Source: Microvirga sp. (GTDB taxonomy: Bacteria > Pseudomonadota > Alphaproteobacteria > Rhizobiales > Beijerinckiaceae). From it: a stretch of DNA of 64,000 nucleotides. Position numbers and translations under genes: made by a program. The notes below the pieces were generated by a model. It saw nothing but the letters and a program-made list of their open reading frames with translations. It had not been told where the DNA came from and made no database searches. Location of the stretch: NCBI GenBank assembly GCA_029266525.1, contig JAQSWQ010000022.1, positions 1 through 64,000 on the forward strand, given 5' to 3'. Positions 40,736 through 49,837 of the stretch are shown in pieces; within the stretch, counting starts at the first letter, position 1, and every line of letters begins with the position of its first letter.

Positions 40736-41572
40736 ATGCACAGCTCGAACGCCGCGCCGCTCCTGCTTGCCGGGATGCTCGCCTCCTCGGCCGCGCTCGC
40801 ACAGCCGACCGCGGGCGTGCCGCTCGCGGCGCACCGGGTGGTCTACGATCTGTCGCTTGCCGGCGCGACCGGGCCGCGCGGGCTCGAGGCGGCCCGGGGA
40901 CGGATCGCCTTCGACTTCCTCGGCGACAATTGCGACGGCTATGCGCTGACCTATCGCCAGGTGACGGTGCTCGAGGGCGGCGACATCGGAGCCCGCACCT
41001 CGGACCTTCGCACCGCCACCTTCGAGAGCGGAGACGGGCGCAGCTTCCGGTTCAAGACCGAGTCCGACACGCAAGGCGCGCCGGCGAAGAAGCTCGACGG
41101 CGACGCCGAGCGCCGCAAGGACGGCGTCCTCGCCGTCACCCTGAAGCAGCCGCAACGCGACCGCCTGACCTTCGGCGACGACCCCGTCTTCCCCTCCGAC
41201 CATATGAAGCGGCTGATCGCGGCGGCGCGGGCCGGCGAGACGACGCTCTCCATCAAGATGTTCGACGGCTCGGACGACGGCCGCAAGGTCTACGACACGC
41301 TCGCCGTGATCGGGCGCAAGATCGAGCCGGGCACGGACAACGCCGTCGAGGAGGCGCTGCGCACCGAGGCGATGCGCAAGCTCGCGCGCTGGCCGGTGAC
41401 GCTGAGCTATTTCAACGCCGGGCGCGGCGAGCAGACGCCGGTGTACGTGATCTCGTTCGAGCTCTACGAGAACGGCGTCAGCCGCGCGCTCAAGCTCGAC
41501 TACGGCGAGTTCGCGCTGAAGGGCGAGGTCACGCGCTTCGAGTTGTTGCCCGGCAAGGATTGTCAGCGCTGA
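40736..41572 (+). CDS. eipB: Cell-envelope integrity protein EipB (DUF1849)
   Basis: 278 residues with a signal peptide (about 1-22, LLLAGMLASSAALAQ). The mature protein is the DUF1849 beta-spiral: LAAHRVVYDLSLA, GRIAFDFLGDNCDGYALTYR, FESGDGRSFRFKTES, and GDDPVFPSDHMKRLIAAA. Cys66 and Cys276 are far apart, matching the conserved disulfide of Brucella EipB, a periplasmic protein needed for envelope integrity and virulence. GAAGGA lies six bases before the ATG. Its 3' end overlaps the convergent dinB gene by ten bases. Confidence 0.92.
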   Translation: MHSSNAAPLLLAGMLASSAALAQPTAGVPLAAHRVVYDLSLAGATGPRGLEAARGRIAFDFLGDNCDGYALTYRQVTVLEGGDIGARTSDLRTATFESGDGRSFRFKTESDTQGAPAKKLDGDAERRKDGVLAVTLKQPQRDRLTFGDDPVFPSDHMKRLIAAARAGETTLSIKMFDGSDDGRKVYDTLAVIGRKIEPGTDNAVEEALRTEAMRKLARWPVTLSYFNAGRGEQTPVYVISFELYENGVSRALKLDYGEFALKGEVTRFELLPGKDCQR

Positions 41573-42837
41573 GGGCGGAAGGCGAGGCCACGCTGGACCG
41601 CCGCGTCGCCGAATTTGTCCCGCAGCCGGTCGACTGCGGCCTCGCGCTTCGCCATGCGCATGACCTCGGTGTCGGAAAGATCGCCGCGGTCCGCCTCGGC
41701 GGCATCGCATAGGTCCGACGCGCCGATGCCGATCAACCGGTAAGCGGTGCCGTCGCATTCGGCCCGCAGGAGCCGGCGCGAGGCCTCGAACAGCCGCGTC
41801 GCGAGCTGCGTCGCCGGCATTCCCGAGCCGGTGCGGGTGCGCAGCTGGAACTGCGCGTCCTTGAGCTTGAGGACGACGGCACGCCCGGCAAGCCCCGCGG
41901 CCTTGAGCCGCCGCGACACTCTTTCCGACAGCCGCCACAGCACGCGCTCGAGCTCCTCGAAATTGTGCAGATCCGTGTCGAAGGTGGTCTCGGCCGAGAC
42001 GCTCTTCGTCGCGCGCTCCGGGCGCACGGGCCGGGCGTCCTCGCCCTTTGCGAAGCGGATGAGCTCGCCCGCCTCGCGTCCGAGCACGCCGGCAAGGTCG
42101 CGGAGCGGCGTCGCGCGCACATGGCGCAGATGCGTGATTCCGATCTTCGCGAGCCGCGCCTGCGCAGCCGCCCCGATGCCCGGCACGACGCCGACCGGCA
42201 GATCCGCGAGCCTCGCCGCCGTCTCGGCGCGTCCGATGATCGAGAAGCCGCGCGGCTTGTCGAGATCGGAGGCGAGCTTCGCCAGGAACTTGTTGTGCGA
42301 AAGCCCGACCGAGACCGTGATGCCGATCTCGTCCTCCACCCGCTTCGCAAAGCGCACCAGCGTCACGGCGGGGCTTGCATGGTGGAGGCGCTCGGTGCCG
42401 GAAAGGTCGAGGAAGGCCTCGTCGATCGAGACCGGCTCGACGAGCGGAGTGAGCTCGAGCATCAATGCGCGCACCTCGCGGCCGACCTTGCGGTACTTGT
42501 CGATGTTCGGCTTGATCACCACCGCGTCGGGACAGGCCTTGAGCGCCTTGAACATCGGCATCGCCGAGCGCACGCCGGACGTGCGGGCGACGTAGCAGGC
42601 GGTCGCGACGACCCCGCGCTTGCCGCCGCCGACGAGCACCGGCTTCTCGCGCAAGGCCGGGTCGTCGCGCTTTTCGATCGCCGCGAAGAAAGCGTCGCAA
42701 TCGACATGGGCGATAGCGAGCGCGTCGCGCTCGGGATGGGCGAGAAGGCGAGGGGAGCCGCAAGCCGGGCAGCGGAAGCCCGAAGCGCGCGGCTCGGCCT
42801 CGCTGAGGCAGTCGCGGCAGAGCGCCGGTCCGGGCAT
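41563..42837 (-). CDS. dinB: DNA polymerase IV (Y-family translesion polymerase) with N-terminal zinc-finger-like extension
   Basis: 424 residues. Before the polymerase there is a 40-residue extension with Cys7-x2-Cys10 and Cys23-x2-Cys26, a likely zinc ribbon. Palm motifs are HVDCDAFFAAIE (with the first catalytic Asp) and SIDEAFLDLSG (catalytic Asp-Glu pair). Then come the HhH region GIGAAAQARLAKIG and the little finger (SVSAETTFDTDL). There is no obvious clean beta-clamp motif; the tail ends GLAFRPQR. Pol IV bypasses lesions and causes frameshift mutations. The ATG is five bases after the DUF3572 stop, so the two are co-transcribed. Confidence 0.94.
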   Translation of the reverse strand: MPGPALCRDCLSEAEPRASGFRCPACGSPRLLAHPERDALAIAHVDCDAFFAAIEKRDDPALREKPVLVGGGKRGVVATACYVARTSGVRSAMPMFKALKACPDAVVIKPNIDKYRKVGREVRALMLELTPLVEPVSIDEAFLDLSGTERLHHASPAVTLVRFAKRVEDEIGITVSVGLSHNKFLAKLASDLDKPRGFSIIGRAETAARLADLPVGVVPGIGAAAQARLAKIGITHLRHVRATPLRDLAGVLGREAGELIRFAKGEDARPVRPERATKSVSAETTFDTDLHNFEELERVLWRLSERVSRRLKAAGLAGRAVVLKLKDAQFQLRTRTGSGMPATQLATRLFEASRRLLRAECDGTAYRLIGIGASDLCDAAEADRGDLSDTEVMRMAKREAAVDRLRDKFGDAAVQRGLAFRPQR

Positions 42838-42842
42838 CGGGC

Positions 42843-43154
42843 TCAGTCCGGGAACGCGGCCGGCGAGAGAAGCCGGCGCGCCTGCATCACGCTCTCCGGC
42901 TTCACGCCCGCCTCGTCGGCGAAGGCAAGGAGCAGATCCTCGTCCTGCGCGACATAATCCATAAGGCCGGCGAGGAAGTCCGGGGATTGCGCCGCAGCGC
43001 GCAGCGTGTCGGGCCGCATGCCGCTCGAATCAAGGAAGCGCACTAGCCGCTCAGGCGAGCGGCCGAGGAAGCCGAGCGCCTCGACTGCGAGCGCTTCCGC
43101 CCGCGCATGGTCCATGGCCGCGGCACGGGCTCGGGGATTAGGTTTGGGATTCAT
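42843..43154 (-). CDS. DUF3572 family protein
   Basis: 103 residues from ATG 43154 (MNPKPNPRARAAAMDHARAEA). The predicted fold is all-helical and acidic, with ALAVEALGFLGRSPERLVRFLDSSGM and FLAGLMDYVAQDEDLLLAFADEAG, as in DUF3572. This family is alphaproteobacterial and typically lies divergently from divK, as here (80-base gap). Function unknown. Two TTG codons precede the ATG but are less likely starts. Confidence 0.88.
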   Translation of the reverse strand: MNPKPNPRARAAAMDHARAEALAVEALGFLGRSPERLVRFLDSSGMRPDTLRAAAQSPDFLAGLMDYVAQDEDLLLAFADEAGVKPESVMQARRLLSPAAFPD

Positions 43155-43233
43155 CAACAAGTCTCGGCTAAGGCTATCTTCCGACGGATCGGGGGCGGCG
43201 TGAAGGGCGGCTTACGCCGACGGGACGACAGCG

Positions 43234-43602
43234 ATGAAAAAGACCGTGCTCATTGTCGAGGACAATGAGCTCAACATGAAGCTCTTCAACGATCTCCTCG
43301 AGGCGCACGGCTATGCCACGCTCAAGACCGGCAACGGCATCGAGGCGCTCGAGCTCGCGCGCGCCCACCGGCCGGACCTGATTCTCATGGACATCCAGCT
43401 GCCGGAGGTCTCCGGGCTCGAGGTCACGAAGTGGCTGAAGGAAGACGACGAGCTGAAGGCGATCCCGGTGATCGCAGTCACCGCCTTCGCCATGAAGGGC
43501 GACGAGGAGCGCATCCGCGAAGGCGGGTGCGAGGCCTATCTCTCGAAGCCGATCTCGGTCGCCAAGTTCCTGGCGACCGTCCGCACCTATCTCGGCGAGT
43601 GA
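43234..43602 (+). CDS. divK: Single-domain response regulator DivK
   Basis: 122 residues consisting only of a receiver domain. The acidic pocket is VEDNE (8-12), the phosphoacceptor is Asp53 in [10 protein letters not shown], the Thr switch is in AVTAFAM, and the Lys is in LSKPISV. DivK shuttles phosphate between the kinases PleC and DivJ and controls the CckA-CtrA cascade through DivL, setting cell polarity and the cell cycle. The next gene is pleD, the standard order. The sequence is intact. Confidence 0.97.
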   Translation: MKKTVLIVEDNELNMKLFNDLLEAHGYATLKTGNGIEALELARAHRPDLILMDIQLPEVSGLEVTKWLKEDDELKAIPVIAVTAFAMKGDEERIREGGCEAYLSKPISVAKFLATVRTYLGE

Positions 43603-43611
43603 GCCCCCCGC

Positions 43612-44978
43612 ATGAGCGCCCGCGTCCTCGTCGTCGATGACATCTTCCCTAACGTCAAGCTCTTGGAAACCAAGCTGACGGCCGAGTATTTCGACGTCGT
43701 CACTGCCATGAACGGCCCCGATGCTCTCGCGCTCTGCGACCAGGGGCTCGCCGACATCGTCCTTCTCGACGTGATGATGCCCGGCATGGATGGATTCGAG
43801 GTCTGCCGGCGGCTCAAGAACGCGCCGCTCACCGCGCATCTTCCGGTGGTCATGGTGACCGCCCTCGACCAGCCGAGCGACCGCCTCAAAGGTCTCGACG
43901 CCGGCGCCGACGATTTCCTGACCAAGCCCGTCGACGACACGGCATTGATGGCGCGCGTGCGCAGCCTCGTGCGGCTCAAGGCCGTGACCGACGAGATGCG
44001 CACTCGAGCCTTGGCCTCGCGCGAGTTCGGCATCGGCGACCCGCTCGCCGCGGCCGTCGCCGAGACCGGCTTGAACGCGAAGGTGCTCCTCGTCGACGAC
44101 CGCGCGAGCTCCTTCGAGCGGCTCGCGACCGCGCTCGGGCAGTACCACCGGGTCGAGATCGAGCGCGATCCGCACCAAGCCCTGATCAAGGCGGCGGACG
44201 GCGGTTACGAGCTCGTGCTCGTGAGCCTCGATCTCCAGGGCTTCGATGGGCTTCGCTTGTGCAGCCAGCTGCGCTCGCTCGACCGCACCGCCGCCGTGGT
44301 GATGATCGCCGAGGCCGACGACCGCGCGCGGATCCTGCGCGGGCTCGACATCGGCGTGCACGATTTTCTCGTGCGTCCGGTCGATCGCAACGAACTCGTC
44401 GCGCGGGTGCGCACGCAGGTGCGGCGCAAGCGCTTCTCGGACAGCTTGCGCGAGACCGTCCAGGCCTCGATGGAGCTGGCCGTCACCGATCCGCTCACCG
44501 GCCTCCACAACCGCCGCTATCTCGACAGCCATTTCGCCGCGCTCTTCGAGGAAGCGGCGGCGCGCGGGCGGCAGCTCTCGTAGTCCTCCTCGACATCGAC
44601 CGCTTCAAGGCGATCAACGATTCCTATGGCCACGACGCCGGCGACGAGGTGCTGCGGGAATTCGCCAAGCGCGTGCGTGCCCATACCCGCGGCATTGACC
44701 TTCTCGCCCGCTACGGCGGTGAGGAGATCGTGGTCGCCGTGCCGGACACGGCCCTCGAGGGCGCCGAGGCCGTCGCCGAGCGCATTCGCGAACGCATCGA
44801 GGCGACTGTGTTTCCGATCCACCGCGGCACCCGCGCGGTGCCGGTGACGGTGTCGATCGGCGTTGCGGCGCGCCAGCTTGAAGACCGGGCGGCAGGCGAG
44901 ATGCTGAAGCGCGCCGATCTCGCGCTCTACCGGGCAAAGCAGGAAGGACGCAACAAGGTCATCGCCGCGGCCGCCTGA
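43612..44978 (+). pseudogene. pleD: PleD diguanylate cyclase response regulator, frameshifted at about 44580
   Basis: PleD makes c-di-GMP during the swarmer-to-stalked transition. The first frame has receiver 1 (LLDVMMPGMDG with the phosphoacceptor Asp), the adaptor receiver 2 (about 150-270), and the start of the GGDEF domain (DPLTGLHNRRYLDSHF). It meets a stop, TAG, at 44581. The GGDEF domain continues in the next frame: VLLDIDRFKAINDSYGHDAGDEVL, then the inhibitory site RGID, five residues, and the active site GGEE, to the stop at 44978. One lost base near 44575-44583 explains it. All motifs on both sides are intact, so this is either a recent mutation or a sequence error. Confidence 0.9.
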
Positions 44979-45119
44979 GCCGCGGGCACGTCGTCGCCGG
45001 CCAAAGGGCAGCGGAGAGGCGGGATCGGCGCGGGACCGGCACTGGCGATCCTGGATAGGCCGCCGCGCAGCTCTCGGGGATGACCCCGCAGGCGCGCCTG
45101 GAAACCAAAACACTTAATA

Positions 45120-45134
45120 TTAACAATCAATTAA
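45120..45134. promoter_or_regulatory. CtrA-type binding box TTAA-N7-TTAA
   Basis: TTAA-CAATCAA-TTAA, an exact match to the alphaproteobacterial CtrA consensus, in an AT-rich island of otherwise GC-rich DNA. It lies 142 bases after pleD. No gene starts near it on either strand in the known annotation. Confidence 0.55.
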
Positions 45135-45335
45135 GAGGCGCGGCGCGCGTCCATGTCCTTGTCTGTCGACGGCTGCTCTGTAGGTTGGCCTGGGAGGCCG
45201 GGCGCATGTCGCGCGGCCAACCAAAGGCCCATCGGATGCCCAGGTCCGCCGCATCTTCCTGGGTAGTCGTGGGCTCGGCCGGCCCGGGGGCGGTTCGTGC
45301 CTCCTCATCGCCGCTCCCGGCCGGCCACCAACGCG

Positions 45336-45360
45336 AAAGGCGCCCTTCCGGGCGCCTTTT
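45336..45360. terminator. Hairpin terminator between convergent genes
   Basis: AAGGCGCCC and GGGCGCCTT form a perfect stem around TTCC, followed by T-rich sequence on the plus strand (TTTT) and TTT on the minus strand. It is 25 bases downstream of the stop of the minus-strand surface-protein gene and could serve both strands. Confidence 0.75.
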
Positions 45361-45384
45361 CCGTTTCGACGAGAGGCGGGGCGC

Positions 45385-47036
45385 CTAGTTCGAGATGCGC
45401 AGCTTCGTCAATTCCGTGCCGATCTCGGTGAACACCGAGCCGAGGCCGCTCGCCGAGGTCACCATCCAGAACTTGTCCTTGCTGGTGGCGCAGTTCTCGA
45501 GCAGCGTCGATTTCGGATCGCCGTCCGTGTTGACGTGAACGGCGTAGATCGTGATCCCGGCGGCCTTGACGTTGGCGCAGGTGCCGAGCGTCGCCGATTC
45601 GAACATCCGCTTGTCGACCGAGGCGTTCGTCGATGAGCCGTTGCCGTACCAGCGGTTCAGGGTGTTGAGGCCGTCCGACATCAGCACGATGGCCTGATTG
45701 TAGCTGTAGTTCGGGTCCTTGGCAGGCGGCGCCGGGAAGGGGCCGCCGCCGACGAGCGACTGCCAGCCCCAGACGAGCCCGATCGGCTGGTTGGTCGCGC
45801 CGAGCGGGTAGAGATTGTCGACGAGGTTCTTCAGACTCGACCAGTTGTAGGTCAGCGCCATCACCGGAGCGGAGCAATTGGCGTTCTGCTCGGCGGGGAA
45901 GAGGCTCGCCGGCGTGCCCGCGGAAGGCGCCGTCACCTTCCGGTCGTAGTCTTCGCTCGGGCCGTTCGAGGCGCCGCGGTCGGTGACGCAGCCGTTCCAG
46001 GTGCTGCGCGCATTCTTGATCCAGTTGTGCTGGTAGCTCGTGGCCGTGCAAAGCTTGTCCTTGCCCTTGCCTGAGCAGGAGCAGTTCGGGGTCGAGCCGC
46101 AGCTCGCATCGGATCCCGAGTCCACGGTCGTGGTGACCGGCACGCTGTTGTAGCAGCCGTTGTAGACGATCCCGACCTTGCTCGAGTCCTTGTTGCCGGA
46201 GTCGGGGCTCGGGCAGATATAGCCTCTATAGGCGCCGCTCGAGGGGATTTCGGAGACCGCGGTGGTGCTGGTCGGACCCGCGGTGCAGCGGAAGCCGTGG
46301 CTGCTGTTGGTGAACGGGCAATCGTCGCCCGGCCCGATACTGCTCCAGTTGCTCGGCTTGGAATTCTTCAGGATGGCCGGCTGGGACTCCCAATCCGTCC
46401 AGTCGATCCAGTCAGCATTGTGGTTGCTCGCCCCGACATTGACGTTCTTGCTGAACGGGATGAGCGAGGCGTAGACGTCCCCGTCGCCGGCGGCGGCGCT
46501 CTTGAGCTGATCGAGCAGATTCTTAGCCGCGGTTTTCATCGCGCCCATCTTGCCGTCGCTGTTCATGGAACCGGTGGTGTCGAGCACGAGCGCGATGCGA
46601 AGCCTCGTGTTGCCCCACTTGACCTCCGAGTTGGCGGCAACATCGATCTTGTCGAACCCGGCCATCTTGGTGAACGAGGTCGACAGCGAGGCGGACGCGT
46701 CGATGGTCAGGCGGGAGCCGCCGCTCTTCGTATAGGAGGCGTTCACCGCGACGTTCGAGACGTTCAGTTTGCCGAGGCGGCTCTTGAAGGTGGCGGCGGC
46801 GAGACTCTGGAGCTCGGCGCTGCTGAGATTCGGGGCGTCCCTGGAAAGCGCGAGAGCTGTCGAATCGGCGGCGGACTGCATCGCGGTCTGGAGCGAAGAC
46901 GCCCGGCTGTAGTCCATCGCCGCCCCCGCAACCCCGAGGAGGGGGATTAGAGCCAATGCGAAGAGGAGCGCTACCGCCCGTCTTCATGGCGGCGAAGCCG
47001 ATCGAGCAGTTCGGGAATTGGACCAAAGACACGCAC
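45385..47036 (-). pseudogene. TadG-like pilus/surface protein with vWA domain, frameshifted near its start
   Basis: The true start is probably GTG 47036, with GGGAGG five bases upstream, giving RVFGPIPELLDRLRRHEDGR and then a stop. The next frame continues VALLFALALIPLLGVAGAAMDYSRA, the typical TadE/TadG N-terminal membrane segment, and stays open to 45385. One missing G in the run near 46974-46979 explains the break. The main part (about 525 residues) has a vWA domain with the metal site LVLDTTGSMN. Inside the vWA domain is a large Ser/Asn/Cys-rich insertion (for example CGSTPNCSCSGKGKDKLC) probably held by disulfides, and the end is SVFTEIGTELTKLRISN. It would be exported and surface-linked. 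Base composition is lower in GC than the neighbours. Confidence 0.8.
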
Positions 47037-47186
47037 CTGCGCCTCCCTTTGGGCCAATAAGACAAGTTCTTGCCTTCCCGACCGTTAAGGGGAGCGCTCA
47101 TACTGAAAGCGAATGCCGCGGGGGTTAATAGTAAGCTGATGAAATTGCCGACGAAAACCCGCCTCGCAGCCTTCCCGCAAGCGCGT

Positions 47187-47804
47187 CTATCGGGATGCGC
47201 TCTGGCGGGCGACGATCTCGCGGACGAGGCGCTCTTTCAACGGTTCGGGCAGCTCGATGCCGGAGAGGCGCCAGGTGAAGCCGGAGAGCCGGAATTGGAG
47301 CTGGAACGGCTCGGCAACTCCCGGCTGAGGCACGCCGAGATGGAAGCTCGTGAAGCCGCGCCATTCCGAAAGGCTCCAGAGCTGCCGGAGCTTCTCGCCG
47401 CTCGGGAAGGCGGAGGGGTCGACAAGCGCAAGCCGCCCTCCGGCGCCTGCGGCGGCGGCTTCCGTTTCGAGAACCGCCGGCCAGCCCTCCCGGACGAGCC
47501 GCGCCACCGCGTCGGGCGACACGTAATCGGCGATGAGCGGGTCGAGCATGGCGGCGCCCGCCGCGGCGCCGAGCTGCGCCGTGGCGCCCGGGCCGCGTTC
47601 GCCGCCGACCGCCTTGGCGTAGGAAGCTGCGATCTGCCTCGCCAGCGAGCGCCGCAGCCCGGCGAAATCGACCCGCTTCTCGATAGCCGCGAGGTCCCGC
47701 GCCTGCGCGGCCCTGGCGAGGTCGTACAGCGCCACATAGGGCGAGGCGACGAAGATCGCCCACAGCAAGGCGAGTGCGGCGAGCGAGCGAAGGAACCAGC
47801 GCAT
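47187..47804 (-). CDS. DUF2939 family protein
   Basis: 205 residues from ATG 47804 (MRWFLRSLAALALLWAIFVA). A single N-terminal membrane segment (about 5-22) is followed by ASPYVALYDLARAAQARDLAAIEKRVDFAGLRRSLARQI, the DUF2939 signature (strings here cover separate motifs). The rest should lie in the periplasm. The family is widespread in Proteobacteria and has no known role. It is 150 bases from the surface-protein gene on the same strand. Confidence 0.85.
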   Translation of the reverse strand: MRWFLRSLAALALLWAIFVASPYVALYDLARAAQARDLAAIEKRVDFAGLRRSLARQIAASYAKAVGGERGPGATAQLGAAAGAAMLDPLIADYVSPDAVARLVREGWPAVLETEAAAAGAGGRLALVDPSAFPSGEKLRQLWSLSEWRGFTSFHLGVPQPGVAEPFQLQFRLSGFTWRLSGIELPEPLKERLVREIVARQSASR

Positions 47805-47981
47805 GGGCACCCCGGAGCGGCAGGAGCCCTCATCTAGGAAGCCTGGCGCCCCGGGCTAAGGGCCTGCGGGGCTTGCGTCGGCGCGTGTGCGGTCCGCGAC
47901 CGTCCGCGAGCGGGCCGGCGCATGACCGGCATGCTCCGCACCGGCCGCGGCTTAACGCGGCCTTAGCGCTTCCCCCGGATC

Positions 47982-49613
47982 GTGCGCCGGCCGGCATCAG
48001 GGCCGGTGCGGAGAGCTTTGTTGGACCGGCAGCCGCATCGATCCCGGTTCGCCGGCGCCGGGCGAACCGTCTGGACCTGGGCATGGCTCGGCGCCTTGGC
48101 GCTGCTTGCCTTCGCCTTCCACGCTGCCGTCCCGACCAATCACGACGTCGCCTGGATCCTCGAAGGGGCAGGTCGCCTGCTCGACGGAGCCCGCTTCGGC
48201 CGCGACATCGTCGACGTCAATCCGCCGCTTGCCTGGTGGATCGCGACCCTGCCGGTGGGCTTCGCAAGGGCAATCGGGGTGGGTCCGGGCATCGCATCGG
48301 CCCTGTTCGTGGTGGTTCTCGCGCTGGCGAGCGTCGGGCTCGCCGATGCGGCCGCATCGTGGGGGGAAACGCCGCCGCGAGAACGCGCCATGCAGGCGCT
48401 CGCCGCGGGCGCGTTCCTCCTCCTGGCGCCAGGCTATGATTTCGCGCAGCGGGAGCACCTGATGCTGATCGCCGCCTGGCCCTACCTGACTGCAGCCGGT
48501 GTCCGCGCGCAGGGGCATCGCCTGCCGGTTCCGCTCGCCGGCGCCATCGGGCTCCTGTCGGCGCTCGGCTTCTATCAGAAGCCCTACTTCCTCCTCGTCC
48601 CGCTGCTCGTCGAGATCTGGATCGCGAGGGCGCAAGGCGTGCGGCAGTGGGTGCGGCCGGAGACCGGCACTCTCGCCGCGGTCGGCTTCGGCTATCTCGG
48701 CGCGGTTCTCGTCTTCGCCCCCGACTACCTCTTCGGCAACATGCCGGACGCGATTGCGGGGTACTGGGCCTACCAGCAACCTGTCTCGAACGTCGTCGCG
48801 CGGGCCGCCTTGGCCCTGGCGCCGCTCGCCTTCGCAGCGGGTCTCTTGCGCAGAGGCCTGGGCGACGAGCCGGTCCCGGCGCTCGCGCCGATCCTGATGC
48901 TCGCCAGCGCAGGCGCTTGCCTGTCCGCTCTCCTCCAGGCCAAGAGCTGGTCCTATCACCTAGTGCCGGCGATCGGCTTCGCCTTCATGGGCTGCGTGGT
49001 GCTGTACGCCGCCTCCGGCGGAGGGGTCCGGCGGCAGCCTCTGGCCGCGGCCGCTGTTGTCCTCATCGCGGCGGCGGGCTTCGGCCCGGCGCTTCGCGAC
49101 CTTGGCGAGCGAGCGCTCGGCCGGGAGACGGACCGCATCGAGCGGCTTGCCGCGCTGTTCCGCTCGCATGCCGGCGAGACCGGCTCGGTCTTCGCCTTCG
49201 TGACATCGCCGCGCGACGTCCATCCGGCGGTACTGGCCTCGGGCGCGCGCTGGATGGGCAGCGCCTGCTGCCTGCATCTTCTGCCCGCCGCCATGCGAGC
49301 CGACGAGATCGCTCCGGACGCGGCCGCGCGGGCCCGGGAGGCCGCGTCGCGGCAGGTCGCGGCCGTGGTCGCCGGCATGGCGGCGGAACGGCCCGCTGTC
49401 GTGGTCGTCGACGCTCATCAGGACAAGCTCGGCTTCCGCGACCACGACTTCGACTACGTCGCTCATCTCTCGAAGGACGCGCGCTTCGCCGCCCTCTGGG
49501 CAGACTACGTCGAGCACGAGCCCATCGGCGGCTTCCGCGTCTTCCTGCGCAGGGATCCCCTCGCCAGAGCGGTGGAGCACGACCGCGCGCGGGATCGCCG
49601 CGATCCGAGCTAG
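47982..49613 (+). CDS. Polytopic membrane protein, GT-C glycosyltransferase-like
   Basis: About 543 residues from GTG 47982; the start is uncertain and later GTG/TTG codons exist. Ten or so membrane segments cover about 28-375, followed by a soluble C-terminal domain (about 390-530). The first periplasmic loop has TNHDVAWILEGAGRLLDG then DIVDVNPPLAWWIATLP, which resembles the acidic loop of GT39/ArnT-type (GT-C) glycosyltransferases that use lipid-linked sugars. The HD pair would be the catalytic acid site. The C-terminal part has two neighbouring Cys (SACCLH). Substrate unknown; it may decorate envelope polymers. It is divergent from the DUF2939 gene. Confidence 0.7.
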   Translation: MRRPASGPVRRALLDRQPHRSRFAGAGRTVWTWAWLGALALLAFAFHAAVPTNHDVAWILEGAGRLLDGARFGRDIVDVNPPLAWWIATLPVGFARAIGVGPGIASALFVVVLALASVGLADAAASWGETPPRERAMQALAAGAFLLLAPGYDFAQREHLMLIAAWPYLTAAGVRAQGHRLPVPLAGAIGLLSALGFYQKPYFLLVPLLVEIWIARAQGVRQWVRPETGTLAAVGFGYLGAVLVFAPDYLFGNMPDAIAGYWAYQQPVSNVVARAALALAPLAFAAGLLRRGLGDEPVPALAPILMLASAGACLSALLQAKSWSYHLVPAIGFAFMGCVVLYAASGGGVRRQPLAAAAVVLIAAAGFGPALRDLGERALGRETDRIERLAALFRSHAGETGSVFAFVTSPRDVHPAVLASGARWMGSACCLHLLPAAMRADEIAPDAAARAREAASRQVAAVVAGMAAERPAVVVVDAHQDKLGFRDHDFDYVAHLSKDARFAALWADYVEHEPIGGFRVFLRRDPLARAVEHDRARDRRDPS

Positions 49614-49837
49614 CGCCAGGCGTCACCCCGGCGGTGGTGAGTTTGGTGACCGGAACGACGCCGGATGATCGGTGCCGCGGCCCCCTCGACCGCCGTGCCG
49701 AGAACGACTGCCCAGGTTCGTGAAGGGGTGAGGCCGGGCGAGGAGAGCATTGCCGCGCCGCGGGCCCGTAGGGTAACTCGACAGCGAGCGGGCGATGCCC
49801 CGGGCCCACCATGCAAAGCACGACAGGAGGACACCCC

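Larger units (their letters stand above)
44979..45384. other. Long convergent gap with CtrA box and structured sequence
   Basis: 406 bases between pleD and the convergent surface-protein gene, with no believable gene. It holds an unusually AT-rich island (about 45104-45135) with the CtrA-type box. Self-complementary pairs follow: GGTTGGCC (45183-45190) with GGCCAACC (45215-45222), and CCCAGG (45239-45244) with CCTGGG (45258-45263). A GC-rich terminator hairpin ends it (45336-45360). This would fit a small RNA on the plus strand, but I recognise no known RNA family. Confidence 0.5.

Noticed and set aside
44570-44590. Programmed frameshift in pleD
   Set aside because: No slippery sequence or following hairpin of the usual type; a one-base loss is simpler.
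45080-45388. 102-codon frame in the gap after pleD
   Set aside because: No ribosome site, no domain, and it runs through the terminator hairpin; the gap is better read as regulatory or RNA.
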